A stretch of 64,000 nt of DNA from Prunella strophiata (GCA_036583965.1 JAZBQD010000021.1:20303620-20367619), one strand, 5' to 3'. Shown: positions 11,525 through 22,969, counted from the first letter of the stretch. The notes: generated by a model not told the origin, from the letters alone. A program made the numbers and translations.

Positions 11525-11611
11525 CTTTTTCCCCGTTTGTTTCTCCACCATGTCGTTGCTGAGAGAGAAATCTTCTGACTGTGGTGTTTTAGAACACCCA
11601 CCCTTGGGCAT
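11525..11611 (-). CDS. ANKRD11: ANKRD11 first coding exon (codons 1-29)
   Basis: This is the start-codon exon of ankyrin repeat domain-containing protein 11, a large nuclear protein that recruits histone deacetylases to p160 coactivators and influences chromatin acetylation (family knowledge). The minus strand reads ATG at 11611, then 29 codons: MPKGGCSKTPQSED at the start and DMVEKQTGKK at the end. Both blocks match the remembered N-terminus of vertebrate ANKRD11; the paralogue ANKRD12 starts similarly but diverges after MPK and lacks QTGKK. The start has A at -3, a good context. The exon ends after an AAG lysine codon in phase 0 at the donor gtaagg (11524-11519). The ATG lies inside an exon whose acceptor is at 11670. 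The next exon, at 4470-4332, continues in the same phase with DKDKVSLTKTPK, as expected for this gene. The alternative, ANKRD12, is less likely on sequence. The call is very secure because two exons, their order, phase and splice sites agree. Confidence 0.95.
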
Positions 11612-11669
11612 CGTTCTGCCTTCCTTACTTGATCTTCATTTATGCTGCCATCGCCTCATCATCAACCGT
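11612..11669 (-). other. ANKRD11: ANKRD11 5' leader within the start-codon exon
   Basis: These 58 bases lie between a strong acceptor and the ATG at 11611. On the minus strand the intron ends in a long pyrimidine run (tgttcctctctcctgacag), and the exon starts with acggttgatgatgag. The leader carries four ATGs that open three very short upstream ORFs. Because a good acceptor is present, at least one further non-coding leader exon must lie upstream (higher coordinates); I could not identify it. The acceptor position is inferred from sequence only. Confidence 0.85.
11625..11662 (-). promoter_or_regulatory. Three minimal upstream ORFs in the ANKRD11 leader
   Basis: On the minus strand ATG codons occur at 11662, 11659, 11651 and 11639. 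They open an 8-codon frame (stop at 11638-11636), a 3-codon frame (11651-11640) and a 4-codon frame (11639-11625). The 3-codon ORF has G at -3 and G at +4, a strong initiation context. The first frame is in register with ANKRD11 but is closed by TGA, so it cannot extend the protein. Such crowding could lower translation of the main frame, which is inference. Confidence 0.7.
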
Positions 11670-11871
11670 CTGTCAGGAGAGAGGAACAGGGAGGTCAGAC
11701 ATCTCAGAAGGATCTCTCCACTGAGGGGGGAAAGACAAGGCACTGCCCGTGGGGATAAACCCCCTCCCAACCCCTGCATGGCAACACCAGGATGGCAGAG
11801 CACCCTCAAAGGTGGAAAAAGCTGCAGCAGGCTCCTGCCACCTTCCCAGAGAGTAACAGAGGTGCTGCAAG

Positions 11872-12165
11872 GAATCACACAGAATCACTCAGCTTGGAAA
11901 AGACCTCCCAGAACATCAAGTCCAACCTGTGCCCAATCCTGATCTTGTCACCAGTCCAGAGCACTCAGTGCCATGTCCAGGCCTTCCTTGGACAACACCT
12001 CCAGGCATGAGAACTGTGCCATCTCCCTGGGCAGACCCTTCCAATGCCTGACAACCCCCTCCATGAAGAAATTCCTCCTCATTTCCAACCTGAACCTCCC
12101 CTGGCACAGCCTGAGGCTGTTTCCTCTCATCCTATCACTTGTTTCCTGGGAGAAGAGGCCAACTC
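11872..12165 (-). mobile_element. CR1 3' end of the 'ggaaaagacctcc' class, antisense
   Basis: This belongs to a different CR1 subfamily from most copies here. It begins with cacacagaatcactcagc, then ttggaaaagacctccca, catcaagtccaacctgtg, agagcactcagtgccatg, ctccatgaagaaattcct and ggctgtttcctctcatcc. It extends about 294 bp into the element and starts only about 200 bp upstream of the ANKRD11 start-codon exon. Confidence 0.95.
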
Positions 12166-13829
12166 AAAACTGGATCCTGCAGCTGCAGACACAGCTTGTT
12201 TCATATGCAAGGAATAGCCTAGAAGGGATCAAATTCCACCAAAGAGCAACAGCCCTGCTGCTCTTCATCCACAGCATCACCCCAGGCCCACATAAAGCCT
12301 CCTGCAGTGTGGCTCTGTCCTAAACATGGGGACACACCCCAAGCTGGGACAGCCCTGCACCCCAGTTTGCCACACTGAATTCCCAGACACACTTGCAGAA
12401 CTGACCAAATTACAAATCCTCCATTAAAAATGCACTTTATGAACGTGTTGCCATGGGGAGGTGGGAGCAGGGAGCGTGGTGGGCTCGGGGTTCCCAGAGT
12501 GGTTCCCCCCAGCTCCTCACCCTGCTCTGCACCTTGGCCTGGGAAAGCCAACCTGGAGAGGACAAAGCACTCCTGCTCCTTCTGTGTTGCCTGGTTACAG
12601 GGCTGGAAAGAGAAGTGCCATGTGAAATACAGTGAGGCACGAGCTGGAGCAGGGCTCAGGAGCACCAGCTGCAGCCAAAGCCCTTTTAGGTGAACAAGAA
12701 TATCTCCCCTCCCCAGACCAGAGGCTGGAAAGCATCAGTGGAATGGGATAACTGTGAGGAGTGATCCCCAGAAACCCCAACAGCAACTGGGCTCCTGGGC
12801 CTGAGGCTGGAGTGGAACAGACAGGAACTTTTCCCCATGTAATATTCACCTGCCAGCTCTAAATTGCACCCATTTACATCTTACAGCAGCAGCTCTGCAG
12901 AGCTACAGCTGCAGGAAATTGTCCAGAGAGATGGGAATTCTCAGAGAGGAGAGAGAGAAGTCTTGTATTTAGAAGTCCCCTGGAAATCCCTTCAAAATTT
13001 CTGTTCCATTTATACCTCAGAGGCCTTGGGACACTTTGGGTTGTTTTTCTGTGTTTTGTTTAAAGGTGGTTCAGAGGCTCCAGCCCAGCCCTGAAGCAGC
13101 ACAAATTCCCAGACCAAAGCACCAGGCACAGACAGTGCTGGTGTTTCCAGCAGGAGACTCTGCTTCCCAAGGCAGCTGATTCTCCAGCCCAGCTCCTCTG
13201 CCTGGCTGTGGGAAGGTTGTTATCCCTATTTAGGAACAAAACTTTGGGAACTGAGGAAACACCTCCTCGTGCCCCCCTGCTCAACACGGGGACAGCTGAG
13301 CTTTGGGACAGCCCACCAGAGCCCACAGGGTCCCCTCCACTGGGTCCCTGCAGGAGCAGCTCCAGCCATTCCCAGCCCCAGCAATCTCCCTCTGCCAGGC
13401 ATCATTAGCCAGCTGGGAAAATGTAAGAATTATTTCCCCTCGGTTTCTCTTACAGGGGCTCATTAAGGTGCAGATATAGGAGACAGGAGCGTGTGCCTGG
13501 GAGGAGGCAGGAGCAGAGGACAACATTCCCTTCAATATTCACTGCAAATCTAAGAGGTGGGAATTCAGACAAAGTGCTGGGCAAGGGAAATTTATTTCCT
13601 CCTTGTAAGGGATATTAAACCCAAGCAGCTTCACCTCTGCTGACGGTGGGACAAGCCACACTCTGCTCCCACCAGCAGCCAAACCCCAGCCCCACAGCAC
13701 TGCTCAAAGCACTCCAGGACCCACACACTGCCAATGTACTCCCAAAAAAATCGTGCCCACTCCCAAGTCTTTGTGGCTGCTTGTACCAGGGTAGGCACCT
13801 ATTCACGTGGAGCTTCCAAAACCTGTTTA

Positions 13830-14160
13830 ACTGAGAAAAGGCCAGACGGATGCCAGATTAATTCTGCGCCCCTTCTGTTCGCGGAGCTGACTCATTACAC
13901 TTGGAAAGCCGGCTGCCTCTCCGGGTAAACACAGCCCTGGCCTGTTCCACAGCTTGCAGGGAGTATCACATTTGCACAACAATTACCGACAACCACGCAG
14001 CCTTCGGTTCATTTTTAAGCACGTTTAATAAGTTCGTTTCATTTTTAAGCACGTTAATAAGAGTCAGAGGGGAGGCACAGATTCCTGGCTGGAAGAGTCT
14101 TCCCCAGCTCAAGACAGCATTTGCAGAGTGGCAAATCTAGGGCTGCAGAACGACAATTTG
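13830..14160. promoter_or_regulatory. Candidate conserved non-coding element
   Basis: This repeat-free DNA contains the motifs cagattaattctgcg, gctgactcattaca and gtatcacatttgcac, retained CpGs (ctgttcgcggag, ttaccgacaaccacgcag), and a 30-bp tandem duplication (14008-14061). Composition differs from the flanking intron. Regulatory function is inferred only. Confidence 0.3.
14008..14061 (+). repeat. Two-copy 30-bp tandem duplication
   Basis: ttcatttttaagcacg plus (t)ttaataag occurs at 14008-14032 and 14038-14061. The copies differ by one T. The duplicated unit carries AT-rich and aagcacg motifs. Confidence 0.8.
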
Positions 14161-15330
14161 GCTTCAATCCCTCCTAATTTAGGCAGCTGGACGAGCCACC
14201 CCCTTTCCACGATGCCCCTCTCAAGCTCACCTCCCTACAGGAGACAACCAGCACCCTTCCTTGTTTCACAAACAATTAACTCAGCTCCTCGGAGGAGCTG
14301 ATTACATGTGGCTGCACAATACCAAGTGGGAGACCAAGTGAGCTCAACAGAATATAATCCCTGGTACTTCTGCAGGAAAACAAAGGAGCTGTTTACCCCT
14401 GGCCAGGGGCCAGCCTGGTGCACACCAGGCCCCCAGCCTAACCACAGCAGACCCTGCTGCTGGAGAGGCTGGATCCCACACAATCCCCTGGAAAGGGGTG
14501 AACAGAGAGGGGGAGCCTGCCCTGGGATGGACTGGCCTGGGTATGGCAGCTCCTGCTGTTTCAGGATGGCTGAATCCAGCAGGGAAGGCTATGGTGGTCC
14601 TACTGCCAGCTGGGAGAAAGCTGGAAGAGCAGGGGTGACACCCAGCCCAGTCACCCTGCTCTGCACTGGGTGCCCTCCTGGTCCACCCTGCCCTGGGTGG
14701 GGGTCAGAGCCCCCACAGCACCCTGAGCACCCTCCCAGAGGATGCAGGAACAGGACTCAGGAACACAATCAGGAGCAGGGCTGGAGCCGTGTGCAATGAG
14801 TCTGGCTGGGAATGGCAGGGCTCTGCAGAGCCAGCCCTGGGCACACCCACCCACGATCGTCCCCTGTCCCCTCACTGGGCCAAGGAAACAGTTGAAAATG
14901 GTTTTTCTTTTGCCCAGGGCATACCAAGTCCAAGCCACACACTGAGACCAAACCCGTCTGTGCAGGACCTCAAAAGGCCTGGGTCCCCAAAGGGATGGAA
15001 GGGAAGGGGGTGTCATCTGCCGAGGAGAGGAGGATGAAAGCACTGCTGGCTTCAACCCCAGGACATGTGGGCAGCCAGGAGGCAGCAGTGGGAGCAGTGG
15101 CACCCATTAGCCAGGACAGGCTCCCAGTGAAGGCAATGGCAAACTGGGACAGGCACAGAGAACAAGGACAAAGCCCCAGACAGACTGCAGCCCCTGCAGG
15201 ACAGCACCAACACTGGGCCCCACAGGAGAGCAGCTCCTCATTAACCAACCCTATGGATCCCCATGGACATTTAAACTCCCCATCCCTACCCCTCCTGCTT
15301 CACAGAACCAGTGAGCAACACCCCAACATC

Positions 15331-15500
15331 CTTATCTGTGCCATGGGCAGGGACACCTTCCACTGGACCAGGTTGTTCCACGTCCCCTCCAACCTGGACC
15401 TTGGACACTTCCAGGGATGGAGCAGCTTCTTCGGGCAATCTCCCATCCTTACAGGAAAGAATAAAGAACATTTCCAGATGTATCTCCAAGGGGAATGACA
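15331..15500 (-). mobile_element. CR1 fragment, antisense
   Basis: gtgccatgggcagggacacc, cactggaccaggttgttcc, caacctggaccttggacac and a degraded downstream part are present. The tail side is missing or replaced, although cagaacca at 15303 may be a remnant. Confidence 0.88.
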
Positions 15501-15958
15501 GCCTTTCCTGGACCCAGCCCTCCTTCCCTGCCCTCCTGCAGAGCAGCCAAACTCCTGCCATTCAATCTGAAGCCACAACAAATGAGCTCATGCCCACGAT
15601 CTGTGCACTGCAGCCTGCCTGTACCCCGCCAGCTTGGAGTAAAAAAGATTGTGGAGCCTTCTTTAAATGCCAGAATAGGAGGGAGCTGGCTGGAGGCTCC
15701 TGCCCATGCAAACCCCCCGGTGCAATTAGAGCCCCAGACATTATTTGCACAGATCCAACACGTTTGTTTGGTCTGAAAAGGTTGGAATAGGAACAAGCCT
15801 GTGAAAAATGAAAATTTTAATACTTCAGTCTCCTTTTAAGGACGCTGTCTTAAATCTTTGAAAATTGCCTTAGATTAATAACTCACACCCACAATTTGAC
15901 ACTTGTCCCCCAGCTCTGGAAAGCAAAGGCAAAAAACCAAGAACTGATGTCTTCCAAC

Positions 15959-16140
15959 ACACAGAACCACTGAATCCCAGAATGGTTTGGGTTGGAAGCA
16001 ACCTCAAAGCTCATCCCATTCCACCCCCTGCCATGGGCAGGGACACCTTCCACCAGAGCAGGTGGCTCCAATCCCTATTCAACACTTCCAGGGGTGAGGC
16101 AGCCAGAGCTTCTCTAAAACACCACTGTCCCAGCCTCAAG
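15959..16140 (-). mobile_element. CR1 3' end, antisense
   Basis: gaatcccagaatggtttggg, ggaagcaacctcaaagctc, tgccatgggcagggacacc, then a deletion that removes most of the 'caacctggccttgg' block, and caacacttccaggggtgag. About 180 bp. Confidence 0.92.
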
Positions 16141-16910
16141 CCAGCCCTGCTGTGTGCTCAGGCTGCAGCACCTGCCCTGCACCAGTCCCTCCACCTGTCC
16201 CAGCACCATCCTCCACCTGTCTGGCCAACACGAGCCACAGTTAGTCCCCTAGAAGTGCCTGTGAGCTCCAGCAGGACGTGCAGGTTGGGAACAAGGGACA
16301 ATTGTTCTTGGTGCTCCAGCTCGGCTCCGGAAGAGCAAAGTCCATGGTTTTCCACAGCGAGCACACACGGCCAGGAGCAGCAGGAGCCCTGCAAACCTGC
16401 ACAGCAAACACAGGTGGTTTCCTCAGCACCTGACAATGGGTAATCACAAAGATTAGCTATTACTGAGATACAGCAGTGCAAGGTGCTAATTCTTAGAGCC
16501 AGAACTCAAACCAAGGAGGATGGAGAGCAGTTGGTGGGGCAGCACCATCACCTGGTGTCACAGCTGGGCTCACCCTGGTCTCACAGCTCCATCATGTCCT
16601 CACCTTCAACCCCACATCCTTCCTTACCCTGGGGACCTGTTACCTCTTTGTTCCTGGCTTTTGAAAGGGAATGTCACTCCTTATCAGAAGTTCTTAGAGA
16701 TGACACATCTTTCTTCACCTCTTTGCTCGGCTTCTCCTTTCCTGTTCTCAAGCACTGCCTGGTCCCAAGTAACTGTTCTTTCTTCCAGCTTTCCAAAAAT
16801 ATTTATTCTTTACCTCACATATCCTGACCTCCTGATATCCTGCAATGACTGGCTTGGGCAAGGCTTGCTGCTCTCTCAAACACACACCAGCCAAGTAAAC
16901 TTACTAAGCT

Positions 16911-17097
16911 GGAATCACAGAATGCCAGACTGGGACAGAAGGGACCTTAAAGCCCATCTCACTCCATCCCTGTCACTGGGCAGGGACACCTTCTGCACAT
17001 CAGGTTGCTCCAAACCCTGGCCTTGGACACTTCCAGGGTCAGGGCAGCCACAGCTGCTCTGGGCTACCTGTGCCAGGGCCTCACCACCCTCACTGTA
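16911..17097 (-). mobile_element. CR1 3' end, antisense
   Basis: ggaatcacagaatgccaga, ccttaaagcccatctcac, tgggcagggacaccttctg, ggttgctccaaaccctgg, ctctgggctacctgtgcc and cctcaccaccctcactgt. The 'ctgtccaacctgg' portion is deleted. Third of three antisense CR1 ends between 15.3 and 17.1 kb. Confidence 0.93.
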
Positions 17098-19490
17098 ACA
17101 AAATATAATGATCCTGCAGCCTAAGTTACTTAAATTAAACTGAATTAAATAATATTACTGAATTACAGCAGCTGTTAGTATTTCAATCTTTTGTGGGACA
17201 GATGCCCCTTCCCAGAGTTCCTCAGGACCTGCAGAAAACAACACAGTGGAGCAGCTGAGGCTGCACATGGATGTGCACCCAGGTCTCCAAGGATCACCAT
17301 GAAGATGATGCTTGTGACCTTGCTGGGCACAATGAATGTCCAGTTCTCCAGTATGGGAGCACCACATGAACCCATCCTGGCTAAGGGGTTCAATTCAAGC
17401 CACAACCCCACACCTGTGACCTCCCAGTGTCTCCTCCTGCCCCAGCAAGAGATCAGTGGTCTCCAATTCTGACAACTCAACATATTTCTGCTGCACCAAG
17501 TGTTGCTATTTAACAGGATTATATTTGGAAATTTCTGCTCAACCACACTGTGATTCACAATCTTCCAGCTGGGACCATTCTCAGGAGACACAAAATCCCA
17601 ACTAGAAGAGCCCTGACAGTGCCCTGCACCCACAAGCAGCCACTCGCCTGTGTGGTTTCTCCGGGAGCAATTTTTCCCACAAACCCTTCCCTCAATTATC
17701 CATCCACAGCTGCCTCTGGTATTGCTCCATTTGGGGATGCTGCTGATGATCTGGTTCCTGGCCAAGTTACAAAACTGTACTTTGAGTCAGTGCTCGGGGC
17801 TGTGGTCTGGGAGCAGGATTAGCTGTGATGAGGAAACCTCTGGAGCAGCCGGAAGCGTTACAGGAGGGCTGGAGCAGCACACAGCCCTGCTGCACCACTG
17901 CTGCCCAGGGTGGGAAAGCTGCTTGTGACACTGCTGTCCTCTCTGGATGGCTCTGGATCACCAGCCCAGATCAAAACCTGCCGGAGAGGAAGGACTCTGC
18001 ACTTCTCCCATCTCCTCTTGGTTTCTGCTGGACACCCATCAGGCTTCAGCCAGGGAAGAGCTGTAACCACATCTGCCAACACAGTCACTACCAGAGTTTC
18101 TGCACATCAACCTCCTTAGAGCAGTGACCAACTCCACATGACTATTCCCAGTGCTGCTGCACATGGGAGGAAAAACACAGCCCAAACTACTCAGCATAAA
18201 GAGAACAAGGGAGAAACGTGATGCTGCTGAGCTGAGATGTGCAAGGAGGGACAAAGCCTTCACCTGCAGCTCACCAGGATGAGAGTGGGATCTTGAAGGT
18301 CCCATCAGATAGGAAAGACAGGGATCCCCCAGGGCTGCTTTATCCTGGCAAAATGTGAGCACCACAGGTCCCCTGCACTCCCACCTGTGCATGGTCCATC
18401 TCCCCACTGCTGGCACCAGGGCCCTGTCCCAAGGGGAGCTGCAGGACCAGCACTGCTCCCATGGAAAGCTCGTGGTGGCTCCAGTGAGTCCCATCTGCTG
18501 CTCAGCTGCACAACAGGAGGGCTGGGGAAGGGAGCAGGATCAAGGATGCATTTGGGCTCATTTTTGGCTGTTTAAGTGAGCAGACATCACCATTCTGTGG
18601 CCTCATCACCAACAACTCTGTGCCTTGTTCACCCCTGGGCACTCAGAGTTGCCTCTGACATAACAGAGCTGAACAGAGACCTGGCCCTGGGAGCCTGGGC
18701 TGCCTGAATTCCATAAATACTCCACATTCCCAGTGTCCATCTCTGTACACACGTGCACATGGACACACATGCACAGACACACACACACATTTAATGGACA
18801 AACAGCCCCCAGTAAAACCCAACTGAGACTCACTCCTGTCCTGCCCAGTTTTTGGTATCAGTGTGTGCACATCTAGGACAAGAAACAGCCTTAACTACAA
18901 ATAACCACATGACTTAAGCTCTTAAACCCAAGAGGAGATCACAACCAAGCACATTCATTACATAAGAGAGAAACCAAAAATATTTTGCAAAAGGTGCCAT
19001 GACCCAACAGGGTCCTTCAAGAGACCTGGAGAGATCCTTGACTGAGGGCCTCTGCAACACCAGCTATCCCCCCAGTGAAATCCCTGCTTGAGCCTCGGGG
19101 GATTTGGACAAAAGTTTTGGGATGATTGTGTTTATATCTGGTTTCAGTCCGTGATGTCGCAACAGCCAAGTAACATCTTCTCCCAGCTGTGAGCAGGAAA
19201 ATCCATGGTAATGGCAGCAAAACATTCCTCATTCTCCCACTCTTGCACAATTCTTCCCAGGACCCTTCTTTCCATCTCAGCATCCTTGTGCTTCCTCCCA
19301 GTGTGGGAACCTCACAAATATTTTTGGTGGATTCGGGAACAAGGTCCAGACAGAAAAAATCTCACACAGGAGCCATGAAGGCATCAGGCTTTGGGGAAAA
19401 CCCAGCACAGAACTTCAGTGATTTCCTCTTATTTGGGGTCTGCAAACCCAGGAGTTTTGTTTTTCTCTTTCTTCTTTCTCACTGAGGCCA
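17098..19490. other. Unassigned intronic DNA
   Basis: I see no exon with credible splice signals, no CR1 body and no RNA gene here. A short (AC)n tract sits near 18775-18789. Open frames of up to about 200 codons (for example 17175-17765 on the minus strand) match no family I know and have no supporting signals. Confidence 0.5.
18775..18789 (+). repeat. Short (AC)n microsatellite
   Basis: About seven AC units (agacacacacacacat), preceded by interrupted acacacgtgcacatg sequence from about 18746. Confidence 0.7.
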
Positions 19491-19496
19491 GTGGCT

Positions 19497-19521
19497 TCCA
19501 GATTCCAGAATTCCAGATTCC
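19497..19521 (+). repeat. Short attccag tandem
   Basis: The heptamer (a/c)ttccag is repeated about four times with small offsets, a minor local slippage product. Confidence 0.6.
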
Positions 19522-19633
19522 AGACTCACATTTGATCCATGTACAAAACACTTTGCAGGAGCACTGGGATTTGTTTGCCATGTTACTGGCAGCTTTTAAA
19601 TGACAGGGCAACAACTGCATAGACATGGACAGA

Positions 19634-19757
19634 AGGCCAGGTTGAAATGGGCTTGGAGCAACCTCATCTAGTGGAAGGTGTCCCTGCCCATGGCAGGGGG
19701 TGGAATGAGGGGAGCTTTAAGGTCCCTTCCCATCCAAATCATTCCATGATTTTATGA
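19634..19757 (+). mobile_element. CR1 3' terminus, sense
   Basis: gcttggagcaacctcatct, tagtggaaggtgtccctgc, gcccatggcagggggtgg, ggggagctttaaggtccc and attccatgattttatga. Only the last 124 bp are present, with the tail at the right end. Confidence 0.94.
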
Positions 19758-20211
19758 AAATATTGATTCATAGCTCACATTAAACTGGAATTCTGTAAGC
19801 ATGGAAGGCACCTGGGGAGATGAGGAAAAGCCTGGGCCATGAGAAATTCCAGCCCTGTGCCAGGGCAGCACTGGGCAGGGAAGCCCTTCTCCCAAGCACA
19901 GCACGCACCACGGAGCGCCCGGCACAGCGCCAAGGCCGGGCGAGCAGCGGGCTCCAGCCACATTCACAGCTCCAGGCAGGCAGGAGGGAAGGGCAGGGAA
20001 GCAGAGTGGGGGCATGGAAGGGCTTCTGTGCACTTTTCTGGGCTCACTCAGAGCTGGCTCCCCTTGTGCTCAGCTGCTGGTGCTCCCTCCCAGCAGCAGA
20101 ACCGTTACCATGCTTTTTGTACCACTCCAAAAGCCATGGTGGCTCCCTGAGCCCCGACACACTGATACCAAGAGTGGATTTCCTGATTGTTTCAGCTTGA
20201 GCTGGAAGCTG

Positions 20212-20227
20212 AGCTCCAGCTGGAGCT
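20212..20227. repeat. 16-bp perfect palindrome
   Basis: AGCTCCAGCTGGAGCT is its own reverse complement and is centred on a CAGCTG E-box. It lies in a run of gagctg-type sequence, so it may be a by-product of low complexity. Confidence 0.6.
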
Positions 20228-20493
20228 GTGCTGCTGACGACAGCCCATCACTGCTGAACGAGCTGTGTGACAGGAAAGAGCTTGCTGTGCTTCCGTGGGG
20301 CTCAGCGTGCCACAGCCAGCACAGGAAACACAAATCCTGAGCTCCTCCAAGCAAACCACACACCTCTGCTGCCAGGTGTATGGGGAGAAGCACCATGCCT
20401 GCCACCTTCCCACTTCTGCTCTTCTTCCAGAAGCCAAACCTCCCGTCCAGTTTTGCCATTCTTGCTCCAGCACGTGGTGACTCGGCTGTGGTG

Positions 20494-20937
20494 GTGCCAG
20501 GAGGCTCAGGCCGGGCTCAGCTCAGTGCCAGGAGGCTCAGGCCGGGCTCAGTCCTGTGCCAGGAGGCTCAGGCCGGGCTCAGCCCTGTGCCAGGAGGCTC
20601 AGGCCGGGCTCAGCTCTGTGCCAGGAGGCTCAGGCCGGGCTCAGCTCTGTGCCAGGAGGCTCAGGCCGGGCTCAGCCCTGTGCCAGGAGGCTCAGGCCGG
20701 GCTCAGCTCTGTGCCAGGAGGCTCAGGCCGGGCTCAGCTCAGTGCCAGGAGGCTCAGGCCGGGCTCAGCTCAGTGCCAGGAGGCTCAGGCCGGGCTCAGC
20801 TCAGTGCCAGGAGGCTCAGGCCGGGCTCAGCTCTGTGCCAGGAGGCTCAGGCCGGGCTCAGCCCTGTGCCAGGAGGCTCAGGCCGGGCTCAGCTCAGTGC
20901 CAGGAGGCTCAGGCCGGGCTCAGCTCTGTGCCAGGAC
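20494..20937 (+). repeat. Minisatellite: 14 copies of a 31-bp unit plus a partial copy
   Basis: The unit is 31 bp: gtgccaggaggctcagg followed by ccgggctcag and a variable final tetranucleotide. Fourteen full units run from 20494 to 20927, then a 10-bp partial unit. The first 27 bases are invariant by eye. The last four read, in order, ctca, tcct, ccct, ctct, ctct, ccct, ctct, ctca, ctca, ctca, ctct, ccct, ctca, ctct. The unit has no stop in any plus frame, and 31 is not a multiple of three. All three forward frames therefore stay open through the array, which explains the long open frames here (20267-21037, 20380-21105, 20556-21125). No protein-coding role is implied. Near-identity of units suggests recent expansion. 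Confidence 0.98.
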
Positions 20938-21384
20938 CCCGGCTGGCCGCACGTCACAGCCCAGGGGAAGGGGCCATCCTGGGCCAGGGGCCTGCAGGGA
21001 GGTTTGGGCATGGCACAACCCTGCTACTGGTTTGTAAATACTCAAAGCAAGGTGAGTTCTCCACAAACCTGCAGCTTTCCATCTCCCAAAACACACAGCT
21101 CTTGAAGGAGCTCTATTGTATATAAAGACACAGGAATGCATTTACCAAAAAGGGTATGTTCTTGTATGGAGGAAACTCCATTTTCTCTACACAGCTCTTG
21201 TTGAAGGTGCCATGGGGAGCTGTAAGAACAGATCTACTTTAACAGATTTTTCTCTAAGGACATGAGTCCCCAAAAACAAAAAGCCTGAGAGCCTCTCCTC
21301 ATTTTGAGCTCAGTGAAGTGACACGAGGCCTCTGGTAAAACATTTTGTTATAAAGCTGTTGCTTCAACACTGGCTAAAAACTGA

Positions 21385-21557
21385 GAATACCCAGAGAGGT
21401 TGTGGATCCTCCATCCCTGGAAGTGTTCAAGGCCAAGTTGGACAGGACTTGGATCAACCTGCTCGAGTGGAAGGTGTCCCTGCCCATGGCACAGGGTGGG
21501 ACAAGATGAGCTTTAAAGTCCCTTCCAAACCAAACTATTCCACAATTCTGTAATTCT
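21385..21557 (+). mobile_element. CR1 3' end, sense
   Basis: acccagagaggttgtggat, ccctggaagtgttcaaggc, tggaaggtgtccctgccc, gatgagctttaaagtccc and a degenerate tail cacaattctgtaattct. About 173 bp. Confidence 0.94.
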
Positions 21558-22969
21558 AGGAATACCTGGAGCAGCTGACCAGACACGTGCTGTGGTGGGA
21601 CGTGCTTGTCCTGCAGATGTCCCCAGCACAGCCCCAGCACAGCTCACCCAGGAGCCCCAGCATCTCCCAAAAGGCAATGCTCAGACAACACATCGTGTGG
21701 CAAACTGGGGGAGAAGAACCCAACAGATTCTCTGCCGCCTCCTTGGCTTCCTTAAAAAGCAAGGTCTGTCTCCCAGCTGCCTGCTGGATCTGCCTGCCTC
21801 CCCCAGGCTCAGGAGCCCGGGGTGAACACGTGGCACTTGGTAGCAGAATTTGGAGAAGGGAGGGATCAAAGCCAGGCTTTGTGACCCTGGTAGGGGGAAA
21901 ATAAGCCGGGAGTGACAGGAACCTCTACCCCAGGAGCAACCCAAAGCCAGGCTGCAGCCACACCAAAATAACATGTCAAGGGATGCATGGAGCCAAGCCT
22001 TGGAGCAGGATCATGAGGATCCAGGTAGGAATGGAACAACAGGAGCAATACTATTTACTGCTGGTCCCCCAGGTCTGTGCCAGGCTGACGTGGCACACCT
22101 GGCACACGTAGTCCCAACAGGATCACAGCAAGCAAAGGGGAACCACAGCCTGGAGAGCTGAGCACAGCCAGCTTCTCCCTGGGATCTGAGGACTGAACCT
22201 TCTCCCAAAGCAGAGTGGAACCCTGGCAGAACCCAGCTCAGGAACACACAGCCACGCTGAGCTCCCCCTGCACCTGAGGGCACATGCTGCTGATGCCCAC
22301 GGAGGGCTCAGCCCTGGGGGCTTCAGGAGCAGGACAGGAGTGTCAGCCTTTGGCAGAGTTTGGTGCTCCTGGCTCAGTGCTTTACCTGTGTGGTGAATTA
22401 GGGCACAGAAAACAACCCAACCATGTATTGTCTCAAACTGATTTTGCTCCCTAGCCAAGCATGTGGTGAGGGAGATGGGAATGTCAGAGCTGCAGTTCCC
22501 AGTCACTGCACAGTGAAGCTCATCCCTCTCTCTAGAGAATCCCACAGACTGGGCAGTTTTACCAGACACCTGCTGACTGAAACGTGCCCAGCTCCAAGGA
22601 GCACTGCCCTATGCTCCCGGAAAACACCGAGGTTCATGTACCACACACCTGGGCTGGGGGATACAGAACTCGGGATTTAAAGACAAGCAACAACAAAACA
22701 TCTGAATTCACCAATGGGCTCCACGTGATCCCACCATGAGCTCCACAACCTGCAGGAGCAACACAGGAATTTCCTCCTTGGGCTGCTGACCTACTAAACT
22801 GGTTGGAATCAGCAGCATCAAACACTCCATGTCGGAAAGGGGTTTAACAGGCTGGAAAGGGGTTTTACAGCCTGCAAGGGCTTTTACTGCCTGCACGCTC
22901 CGTGCTGGCTCTGCAGGGAGCTTTTCTCCTGGCTGGGCACAGCCCAGCTCCCTCGGGCTCTGTTTGCCC

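Noticed and set aside
20267..21125. Three overlapping long plus-strand open frames (256, 241 and 189 codons) with Ala/Gly/Ser/Arg-rich repeats
   Set aside because: They are produced by the stop-free 31-bp minisatellite read in three frames; the repeat length is not a multiple of three and no frame is favoured.
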